Source of the DNA: Candidatus Hydrogenedentota bacterium
GTDB lineage: Bacteria; Hydrogenedentota; Hydrogenedentia; Hydrogenedentales; CAITNO01
Length of the DNA stretch: 5,133 nt
Direction of reading: 5' to 3'
NCBI GenBank assembly: GCA_011046175.1
Contig: DSBB01000387.1
Span: 1 to 5,133, forward strand
Shown here one piece after another: positions 1 to 5,133 of the stretch; position 1 is the stretch's first letter, and the number at the start of each line of letters is the position of its first letter. The position numbers were made by a program, and so were the translations under genes. Below the pieces are notes generated by a model. The model saw nothing but the letters and a program-made list of their open reading frames with translations, did not search any database and was not told the DNA's origin.

Positions 1-2
1 AG

Positions 3-890
3 TTGGGCGTTATCTATGTGGACACGCGCGGCACTGCGAACGCGTTTAACGACAGCGACCTTGAAATGCTGGTCGCGTTGGCGGCGCCCGCCGCCACAGC
101 CATCAAGAACGCGCAATACGTCAAGATGGTGGAACAGGCCTATGAGGATACGTTGATCGCGCTGGCGAGCGCCATTGAATTGCGGGACCACTACACCGTC
201 GGGCATACTTGGCGGGTTACCAACTTTGCCGTGGAAATCGCCCGCGAACTCGGCTGGGATGATAAGAAACTGAATGAAGTTCAAATGGGTGGCGTGTTGC
301 ATGATGTTGGCAAGATTGCCGTGGACAATGCCATCCTCGGGAAGCCCGGCAATCTTACGGAAGAGGAATTCGCCCAGATGAAAGTGCATCCCGGGCGCGG
401 CGCCGACCTGCTTCGCGACATCAAGTTTCTGCATCCGTTGGTTCCGTATTGCCTTTGCCATCACGAGCGCTGGGACGGAACAGGCTATCCCGCCGGATTG
501 AAAGGCGAGGATATTCCCATCGAGGGGCGTGTTATTTCCGTAGCGGACGCCTTTGACGCCATGACCAGCACACGCCCTTACCGGAAGGGCATGGAACCTG
601 AAATCGCACTGGAGCGACTGCGTGAAGGAAAAGGCAAACAGTTTGATCCTGATTTGGTTGATGTGCTGGAGCGCTGCTATGAGCAGGGAAGAATAGACAG
701 GATTCTTCAGGATTATTACAAAAACGAGGCGCGCAGCATTGCATGTCCGTTCTGCAGCACCTTTATCCGTTTTGATGACACTGTTGCGGATGGCAGCGAA
801 ATTCAGTGCTCTGTTTGCCGCAGAGATGTGCGCATCGTGAAGAAAGAAGAAACGTATTTCGGTGTGCTCGCGCCGAAAACGGAAGCGTAG
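3..890 (+). CDS. GAF/HD-GYP domain protein with C-terminal zinc ribbon, 5'-partial
   Basis: Probable cyclic-di-GMP phosphodiesterase or HD-GYP signalling protein, cytoplasmic in the visible part. The reading frame is open to the left edge, so the TTG at base 3 is only the first codon seen, not a believable start. Residues (from base 3) 1-40 look like the end of a GAF sensor domain (GVIYVDTRG, then a helix ending AIKNAQ). Residues about 45-235 form the HD-GYP domain: GH at 67-68, LHDVGK with the HD pair at 100-101, H129, HHE at 153-155, DGTGYP at 158-163 and ADAFDAMTSTRPYR from 181. All the usual metal-ligand positions appear present, so catalysis is plausible. Unusually, the tail carries two CxxC pairs (C248/C251 and C269/C272), 17 residues apart, which looks like a zinc ribbon. 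The stop is TAG at 888-890. The next gene is 55 bases downstream on the same strand. The family call is firm; substrate and input signal are inferred. Confidence 0.93.
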   Translation: MGVIYVDTRGTANAFNDSDLEMLVALAAPAATAIKNAQYVKMVEQAYEDTLIALASAIELRDHYTVGHTWRVTNFAVEIARELGWDDKKLNEVQMGGVLHDVGKIAVDNAILGKPGNLTEEEFAQMKVHPGRGADLLRDIKFLHPLVPYCLCHHERWDGTGYPAGLKGEDIPIEGRVISVADAFDAMTSTRPYRKGMEPEIALERLREGKGKQFDPDLVDVLERCYEQGRIDRILQDYYKNEARSIACPFCSTFIRFDDTVADGSEIQCSVCRRDVRIVKKEETYFGVLAPKTEA

Positions 891-935
891 GCGCGGGGGG
901 AGGGATATTTTTCATCCTGATGATCCGATCAAAAT

Positions 936-939
936 GGAG
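936..939 (+). promoter_or_regulatory. Shine-Dalgarno GGAG for the aceE remnant
   Basis: GGAG sits 6 bases before GTG 946, a good ribosome-binding distance. It overlaps the alternative ATG at 934-936, which itself lacks a well-placed purine stretch (the nearest, GGGGGAGGGA near 895-904, is about 30 bases away). This favours GTG 946 as the ancestral start. Confidence 0.55.
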
Positions 940-945
940 TCAGAC

Positions 946-1306
946 GTGAGTAATGAACCCGATGCCGCGCGGGACAAAGGCAACAGCGGGACAAGCAGCA
1001 AGCGTGTCGGTGACGCCGTTTTTCCCTTGAGTACCCCGTATCTGAATACCATTGCGCCGGAAGAACAACCGCCTTATCCCGGAGACCGGGAACTGGAGCG
1101 GACTGACAACGCTTGGCACAGACGGGTTTGGCAGAAGCGCCGCGCGCGCGGAACTGCGGGATTTCTTTGAGGTGGACCACCGTTTTATAGCATTGGCCGC
1201 TTTAACCGCCTTGGCGCAAAGGAATGAATTGTCGGCGGACGTTGTAATAAAGGCAATGGAGGCAATGCGTATTTATGCCGATAAACCCAACCCGATATCA
1301 AGTTAA
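946..1306 (+). pseudogene. aceE: Broken pyruvate dehydrogenase E1 (homodimeric type), large internal deletion plus frameshift
   Basis: Remnant of the E1 subunit that decarboxylates pyruvate with thiamine diphosphate and hands the acetyl group to lipoyl-E2. Bases 946 to about 1101 read STPYLNTIAPEEQPPYPGD then RELER, matching the conserved early region of AceE (E. coli has NYINTIPVEEQPEYPGNLELER). From about 1106, one frame over, bases read LGTDGFGRS, then ELRDFFEVD and ALAALTALAQR, ending DKPNPISS with TAA at 1304-1306. This is the characteristic AceE C-terminus. Only about 118 codons remain of roughly 890, so the whole thiamine-diphosphate core is absent. Without the shift the first frame would end at TGA 1168-1170. 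I chose GTG 946 because a GGAG lies 6 bases upstream; ATG 934 in the same frame is an alternative. aceF follows 37 bases later, as expected for an aceEF operon. No activity is possible from this copy. The lesion could be genuine gene decay or an assembly error. Confidence 0.87.
1099..1114 (+). other. Deletion/frameshift junction inside aceE
   Basis: The N-terminal frame is homologous to AceE up to the ELER arginine codon (CGG, 1099-1101). The C-terminal frame, shifted by one base, becomes recognisable at the leucine codon CTT 1112-1114 of LGTDGFGRS. The break must lie between them. In a normal AceE these two points are separated by roughly 770 residues. No insertion sequence, long repeat or foreign-looking segment is present at the join. 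The exact breakpoint cannot be set without an intact relative. Confidence 0.8.
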
Positions 1307-1329
1307 CGAAGCGCGAAGTACGGTACGAC

Positions 1330-1334
1330 AAGGA
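1330..1334 (+). promoter_or_regulatory. Shine-Dalgarno AAGGA for aceF
   Basis: AAGGA lies 9 bases before ATG 1344, at an acceptable distance. It gives aceF its own ribosome entry, so translation does not depend on ribosomes finishing the damaged aceE. Confidence 0.6.
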
Positions 1335-1343
1335 TAAACGATA

Positions 1344-2618
1344 ATGACGACAGAATTTCGACTTCCCGAGTTGGGAGAAAATGTTGCCACAGGGGCCGTA
1401 ACAAAAATTCTGGTTGCAGTGGGCGATGCTGTTGCGTCGGGACAAAATGTCTTGGAAATCGAGACGGATAAGGCGGTGGCGGAAATTCCCTGCCCCTTGT
1501 CCGGAAAAATAGTTGAGATTCGGGTGCGTGAAGGCCAAAAAATCAGCCCCGGGGAAGTCATACTGGTTGTTGAGGAAAGCGCGGCAAGCGGGGAGGATAA
1601 ATCTGCTGAAGTGGAGAAGGTGGCGGTAGAATCCGACACCGCGGACGCGGTTCCCCGCAAAAAAGCGAAGATAGCCGAACCTCTTACCGAAAAAATGCGG
1701 CGGGATGTTGCGCGGGCCGCGCCTTCGGTGCGTCAATTGGCGCGGGAGCACGGGATTGTTTTGGAGGAAGTGCCCACCGCCGATCCAACCGGCAAAATTA
1801 CGGCGCAAGATGTGCTCAAGTACGCGGCGGCGCGAAAGGAGAACGCGCCGCTTTCCGAATCGGCGGATGAGACCGTTACCGCGGACTCCAATCTACGGCA
1901 GGACAGTGACAAATGGGGGAAGGTGACAATAGAACCCATGAACGCCGTCAGAAGCAAGGCAGCCGCCCATTTGACTCATTGTTGGACCACCATACCGCAT
2001 GTTACTCATTTCGACAAGGCCGACATTACGGAACTCGATAAATTTCGGAAGCATTACGCGCGTCAAGCCGAAGCGGCGGGCGCGCACCTTACGGTTACGG
2101 CATTCCTGATTAAATTGTTGCCGGACGTATTCAAGCGATTTCCACGAATGAACGCTACTGTTGACATGGACAGACAACTGTTTGTTTTAAAGCAATACTG
2201 CAATATCGGCGTTGCCGTTGACACGCCGAACGGACTAATCGTTCCGGTCATACGTCACGTTGATAAAAAGAACGTTATGAACATCGCCATTGAAATGGCG
2301 GATTCGGCAAGTCGGGCCCGTGAAAGAAAACTCGCACTGGAAGATATGCAGGGGGGCGGGTTCACCGTCAGCAATCTTGGCGGCATGGGCGGCTATGCCT
2401 TCACGCCCATCATAAACGCCCCGGAAACAGCCATTCTCGGCGTATCCCGCGCCGGGATGGAACCTGTTTACAACGGAAAAGACTTCGAGCCGCGTTTGAT
2501 GCTTCCCTTGAGTCTTTCTTACGATCACCGTTGTATTGACGGCGCGGACGCCGCAAGATTTTTGCGCTACCTCTGCGAGTCGCTTGAACACCCCTGGCGT
2601 TTGACACTGGGGCTCTGA
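1344..2618 (+). CDS. aceF: Dihydrolipoyllysine-residue acetyltransferase, E2 of pyruvate dehydrogenase
   Basis: E2 core enzyme: moves the acetyl group from its lipoyl arm to CoA and scaffolds the pyruvate dehydrogenase complex in the cytoplasm. Residues 1-77 are one lipoyl domain with the lipoylation lysine K43 in ETDKA. Residues 78-124 are a charged linker. Residues about 125-160 are the peripheral-subunit-binding domain (APSVRQLAREHGI, then GKITAQDVLKYA). From about 195 runs the catalytic domain, with TIPHVTHFDKADITELDKF, INAPETAILGVS and the active-site YDHRCIDG (H395, D399). The catalytic part is close to the E. coli AceF type rather than a 2-oxoglutarate or branched-chain E2. With 424 residues it has one lipoyl domain, against three in E. 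coli. ATG 1344 is supported by AAGGA at 1330-1334. The frame and all key residues are intact, in contrast to the broken aceE just upstream. No E3 gene is visible. Confidence 0.95.
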   Translation: MTTEFRLPELGENVATGAVTKILVAVGDAVASGQNVLEIETDKAVAEIPCPLSGKIVEIRVREGQKISPGEVILVVEESAASGEDKSAEVEKVAVESDTADAVPRKKAKIAEPLTEKMRRDVARAAPSVRQLAREHGIVLEEVPTADPTGKITAQDVLKYAAARKENAPLSESADETVTADSNLRQDSDKWGKVTIEPMNAVRSKAAAHLTHCWTTIPHVTHFDKADITELDKFRKHYARQAEAAGAHLTVTAFLIKLLPDVFKRFPRMNATVDMDRQLFVLKQYCNIGVAVDTPNGLIVPVIRHVDKKNVMNIAIEMADSASRARERKLALEDMQGGGFTVSNLGGMGGYAFTPIINAPETAILGVSRAGMEPVYNGKDFEPRLMLPLSLSYDHRCIDGADAARFLRYLCESLEHPWRLTLGL

Positions 2619-2656
2619 CGCAAACGCGTCGTGCTCATGGAAAAGGAGTAGTCATA

Positions 2657-3112
2657 ATGAAAAAGGTCGTGCCGCAAAGCTATAATAACCACCGCTCTTA
2701 TGATTGGACGCATATCATCCTTTTATTGTCGCTTTTGCCGGCGCTGGTTGCGGCGATTGTCCTTTTCCTGCCAATCATCTCGCAGGATGCGGTATTGTTT
2801 GTCGTAAAACTGCTGCTGGTGTATTTCGCGCTTTGTCTGGCTGCGCTTGCCGTAAAAGTCAGGCGTTATTCACTCGCCCTGCAAGACCGCATCATACGCA
2901 TCGAAATGCGGTTGCGGCTTGAAAAATTGCTGCCGCCTGATGATCACTGGCAAATAAACGGCCTTGATAACGACCAAATAATCGCGCTGCGTTTTGCGTC
3001 GGATGAGGAGCTGCCCGAGTTGATGCGCAAAGCGCTTGACGAACATATTTCCGATCGCGACAAGATAAAACGCATGATACAATACTGGACTCCCGACATT
3101 GACAGGATATAG
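2657..3112 (+). CDS. Small membrane protein, DUF6526-like
   Basis: A 151-residue protein of unknown function. After a short polar start with the motif QSYNNHRSYDW (residues 7-17), two hydrophobic segments follow, about 18-42 and 46-66, separated by a short turn (SQD), so a membrane hairpin is likely. A basic stretch (KVRRYSLALQDRIIRIEMRLR) then leads into a soluble tail with LEKLLPPDD, IIALRFASDEELPELMRKAL and a final IKRMIQYWTPDIDRI. The QxYxNH start, the QDRIIRIEMRLR helix and the ALRFASDEELPEL motif are what I associate with DUF6526; this assignment is from memory of the family pattern. Nothing in the sequence indicates catalysis. ATG 2657 has AGGAG at 2644-2648, 8 bases upstream. The gene lies 38 bases after aceF on the same strand and could share its transcript, but no functional link to pyruvate dehydrogenase is evident. 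It ends with TAG 3110-3112 and converges with pilT. Confidence 0.85.
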   Translation: MKKVVPQSYNNHRSYDWTHIILLLSLLPALVAAIVLFLPIISQDAVLFVVKLLLVYFALCLAALAVKVRRYSLALQDRIIRIEMRLRLEKLLPPDDHWQINGLDNDQIIALRFASDEELPELMRKALDEHISDRDKIKRMIQYWTPDIDRI

Positions 3113-3132
3113 GCGTCGCAGGCCCACCATAC

Positions 3133-3158
3133 GGCGGCAATCACTTCAAGATGCCGCC
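3133..3158. terminator. Possible hairpin between convergent genes
   Basis: A perfect 7-base inverted repeat (GGCGGCA at 3133-3139, TGCCGCC at 3152-3158) with a 12-base loop lies between the two convergent genes and overlaps the pilT stop codon (3141-3143). The GC-rich stem could slow polymerase from either side. Neither strand has a convincing run of T after it, so this is not a classical intrinsic terminator. Bases 3113-3140 hold nothing else I can support. Confidence 0.35.
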
Positions 3159-4238
3159 TTGGCGGGAGCTAAGACGTATGCCTTGGAGAATCATATTTAA
3201 ATCCTCGGGATTGTCGGATACCTCCATGCCGGTTTCCTGCGTAATAAGCCCTTTCTTGATCAGTTGGTAAAGGCTGTCATTAAATGATTGCATCCCAGCC
3301 TCTTTACCGGAGGCGATAACGCCGTCCAACTGGAGGATGCGGTTTTCCTTGATAAGTTTTCTGGCGGAGGGATTTACCACCAGCACTTCACATGCGGGTA
3401 CGCGCCCTGTCCCGTCCGCGCGGGGCAGCAGCCGCATGCACATGATACCCTTCAGGTTCAGTGACAACTGCGATCGGATTTGTTCATGCTGGTTCGACGG
3501 GAACAAGTCAATGATGCGGTCTATGGTCTGCATGACATTGGTGGTGTGCAGGGTGGTAAAAACGAGATGTCCCGTTTCTGCGGCGCTGATGGCGGCCTGA
3601 AATGTTTCGAGATCGCGCATTTCACCCACGAGAATGACATCCGGGTCCTGGCGCATGACTGACTTGAGCGCTGACGAAAAATCAACGGTATCGAGGGAAA
3701 TCTCGCGCTGGCTGACGATGCCCTTGTGGTCGTTGTGCAAATATTCTATCGGGTCTTCAATGGTGACAATATGACACCGGCGATGCCGGTTTATGTAATC
3801 CACGATTGACGCAAGCGTGGTCGTTTTGCCGCTTCCCGTGGTGCCCGTAATCAAAATCATGCCACGTTGAATCATCGCGAAGCGCTTCAGCGTTTCCGGA
3901 AGATGCAATTGTTCAAAAGAGTGCATCACAGTCTTGATGCGTCGCATAACGCAGGAGATGGAACCGCGTTGCCGGTATACGTTTACCCTGAAGCGTCCCA
4001 CCCCCTTTTCCGTATACGACAGGTCCACTTCGCCGCGTTTTCGTAAATGGACGCTTTGGTCCGGGCTGAGCATGATGCCCATGATTTCGTCTATCATTTC
4101 CGAATTCAGGACATCGAATTCTTGCGGAAGCATTTCGCCGTCAATGCGGAACCAAGGGACATTTCCCGCTTTCAGGTGAATGTCGGACGCGTCTTTTTGC
4201 ACGGCACGCTGTAACAACTTTTGAAACTGCGCTTTCAT
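3141..4238 (-). CDS. pilT: Type IV pilus retraction ATPase PilT
   Basis: Hexameric cytoplasmic ATPase that powers pilus disassembly and so twitching motility. At 365 residues it has the usual PilT length. The N-terminal PAS-like part begins MKAQFQKLLQRAVQKDASDIHL, with ASDIHLKAG typical of the family. Walker A is GTTGSGKT at 132-139, the Asp box is IVTIEDPIEYLH at 157-168, Walker B is DVILVGEMRD at 200-209 with catalytic E206, and the His box is TGHLVFTTLHT at 222-232. The C-terminal helix that reads AIRNLIRE in classical PilT is here SARKLIKE (291-298), followed by GMQSFNDSLYQLIKKGLIT. There is no MshEN domain or four-cysteine zinc site, which argues against the assembly ATPase PilB. The paralogue PilU is less likely but not excluded. 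ATG 4238-4236 has AGGAG 5 bases upstream and overlaps the ftsZ stop as ATGA, so coupling to ftsZ translation is probable. All catalytic motifs are intact. Confidence 0.93.
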   Translation of the reverse strand: MKAQFQKLLQRAVQKDASDIHLKAGNVPWFRIDGEMLPQEFDVLNSEMIDEIMGIMLSPDQSVHLRKRGEVDLSYTEKGVGRFRVNVYRQRGSISCVMRRIKTVMHSFEQLHLPETLKRFAMIQRGMILITGTTGSGKTTTLASIVDYINRHRRCHIVTIEDPIEYLHNDHKGIVSQREISLDTVDFSSALKSVMRQDPDVILVGEMRDLETFQAAISAAETGHLVFTTLHTTNVMQTIDRIIDLFPSNQHEQIRSQLSLNLKGIMCMRLLPRADGTGRVPACEVLVVNPSARKLIKENRILQLDGVIASGKEAGMQSFNDSLYQLIKKGLITQETGMEVSDNPEDLNMILQGIRLSSRQGGILK

Positions 4239-5133
4239 CGGCTCTCCTGTCTCTTTCTCCGCGCGCGAATGAACGCGGGAATATTCATGTCTTCCGGCTC
4301 TTCAACGGAGGTCGTAATAAAGGGGGATACATTTGGTTTTTTCTCGGGCAGATTAAACAGATCGTCGCCGCCGGGTATGGGCATTTGCGTTGGCTTGGCC
4401 GCGGGTCTGTTGGGGCTGTTTTTGTCTTGATGCGCCGGCTTGAGTTCAGGGGGAATCCCTTTTCGTTCTCCTGTTTTGGCTGCCAACGCCGCTGAGGCCA
4501 TGGCCGCGGCCTTCTGCGCCTGCGCTTCTTTACTGCGGTTAAGATAGGCGGAAATATCTTTTCGCGGAAAGCCGGCGGCAATGACGGTTACCTGAAATTC
4601 CGGACGTTCTTCCCTGTCTATCACCGCGCCCGTGATGATGGTGGCGTCCTGACTGACATTATTCTTGATATACTCATTGGCCTGCTGCACTTCGTGCATG
4701 CGTACATCCGTGCCTCCGCGGACGTTGACAATAACCCCCTTCGCGCCGTTGATGTTGGACTGTTCAAGCAACGGGCACACCACAGCCTCCTCGGCGGCGC
4801 GCATGGCGCGATTCTCGCCGTCAGCAATGCCTATGCCCATGAGCGCACGTCCCCGCGCCTGCATTACAGTACGCACGTCCGAAAAATCAAGGTTTATCAG
4901 GCCGGGCACCGTGATGAGCTCCGATATGGCGCGAACGCCGTTGTGCAACACTTCATCGCCATGCTTGAACGCATCGAGAAGACTGGTGTTGGCGTTGCTG
5001 AGTTCGGCAATCCGGTCATTGGGAACAACAATCAGCGTATCCACATGCTTTTCCAGTTCCTCAAGCCCTTTCGCTGCGTTGTTCATGCGCTCCTCGCCCT
5101 CGAAACTGAACGGCAGCGTGACAATGGCGATGG
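4235..5133 (-). CDS. ftsZ: Cell division protein FtsZ, 5'-partial
   Basis: Tubulin-like GTPase that forms the division ring at mid-cell. The gene runs off the right edge: the frame stays open through 5133, and the residues before the internal ATG at 5086 (IVTLPFSFEGEER) match the conserved FtsZ TKPFxFEGxxR segment, so that ATG is not the start. About 298 residues are visible. Seen are HVDTLIVVPNDRI, TSLLDAF and the T7 synergy loop NLDFSDVRTVM with its NxDxxD acidic residues, which complete the GTPase site of the neighbouring subunit. ALMGIGIADGENRA, GAKGVIVNVRGG and FQVTVIAAGF follow. The GTP-binding tubulin signature lies outside the window. A low-complexity Ala, Lys and Pro-rich linker of roughly 80-90 residues precedes the C-terminal peptide DMNIPAFIRARRK, the usual docking site for membrane tethers such as FtsA, followed by a basic RKRQESR tail. 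The TGA overlaps the pilT ATG. Confidence 0.96.
   Translation of the reverse strand, partial: IAIVTLPFSFEGEERMNNAAKGLEELEKHVDTLIVVPNDRIAELSNANTSLLDAFKHGDEVLHNGVRAISELITVPGLINLDFSDVRTVMQARGRALMGIGIADGENRAMRAAEEAVVCPLLEQSNINGAKGVIVNVRGGTDVRMHEVQQANEYIKNNVSQDATIITGAVIDREERPEFQVTVIAAGFPRKDISAYLNRSKEAQAQKAAAMASAALAAKTGERKGIPPELKPAHQDKNSPNRPAAKPTQMPIPGGDDLFNLPEKKPNVSPFITTSVEEPEDMNIPAFIRARRKRQESR
4244..4248 (-). promoter_or_regulatory. Shine-Dalgarno AGGAG for pilT, inside ftsZ
   Basis: On the minus strand AGGAG lies 5 bases before the pilT ATG and is embedded in the codons for the last residues of FtsZ (RQESR). It fixes the pilT start and shows that ribosomes finishing ftsZ arrive exactly at the pilT initiation site. 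Confidence 0.75.

Noticed and set aside
862..945. Starting the post-HD-GYP gene at ATG 862 or ATG 934
   Set aside because: ATG 862 lies inside the HD-GYP coding region and gives an Arg/Lys-rich leader with no homology to AceE. ATG 934 has no well-spaced ribosome site. GTG 946 with GGAG 6 bases upstream fits better.
1052..1170. Two separate small genes or a programmed frameshift at the aceE remnant
   Set aside because: The two frames are the opposite ends of one known protein with the whole catalytic middle missing. A ribosomal shift could not restore it, and no slippery sequence with a following structure is evident.
1185..1808. Long minus-strand open frame (about 207 codons) across aceE end and aceF
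   Set aside because: It lies opposite the well-supported E2 coding frame, shows no family motif and has a composition typical of an antisense shadow.
2235..2591. Minus-strand open frame opposite the aceF catalytic domain
   Set aside because: Fully inside the conserved E2 catalytic domain on the other strand, with no recognisable domain.
3141..4238. Calling this ATPase PilB, GspE or a conjugation ATPase
   Set aside because: There is no N-terminal MshEN domain or cysteine cluster; the length and the ASDIHL, GEMRD and GMQSFNDSL motifs fit PilT/PilU.
5084..5086. ATG 5086 as the start of ftsZ
   Set aside because: The upstream codons continue in frame and encode the conserved FtsZ segment PFSFEGEER, so this methionine is internal and the gene runs off the window.

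Overview
The window comes from a bacterium of moderate GC content. It has no tRNA, rRNA, CRISPR array or recognisable mobile element. A cell-division FtsZ, a type IV pilus retraction ATPase, an HD-GYP signalling protein and an E. coli-style pyruvate dehydrogenase (homodimeric E1 followed by E2) suggest a diderm, possibly motile bacterium. The genes do not fix the phylum. They do not look like a standard proteobacterial layout, and a PVC-type or candidate-phylum metagenomic genome is a reasonable guess, but only that.

Plus-strand half (1-3112): the 3' part of a GAF/HD-GYP protein with an unusual C-terminal zinc ribbon (3-890) is followed by a broken pyruvate dehydrogenase E1 gene (aceE, 946-1306). 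Then come an intact dihydrolipoamide acetyltransferase E2 gene (aceF, 1344-2618) and a small two-helix membrane protein of the DUF6526 type (2657-3112). Gaps of about 37-55 bases and the shared direction are compatible with one transcript. The main surprise is aceE. Its beginning and its end are both recognisable, but they are joined directly near base 1101-1111 in different reading frames, so roughly 770 of about 890 codons are missing.

Minus-strand half (3141-5133): ftsZ enters from the right edge, lacking its N-terminal GTP-binding half in this window. It ends in an ATGA overlap with pilT (4238-3141), whose Shine-Dalgarno sequence lies inside the last codons of ftsZ. Division and pilus-retraction genes are therefore probably translationally coupled. 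pilT converges on the DUF6526 gene, with a small hairpin in between.

Functionally, the right half joins cytokinesis to type IV pilus dynamics. The left half joins second-messenger turnover to pyruvate oxidation. If the aceE lesion is real, this locus supplies E2 without its E1, and another E1 or another pyruvate-oxidising enzyme would have to exist elsewhere. If it is an assembly error, the locus is an ordinary aceEF operon. I do not see a clear novel defence or mobile system here. The best leads are the aceE deletion junction, the ftsZ-pilT coupling and the HD-GYP zinc ribbon.
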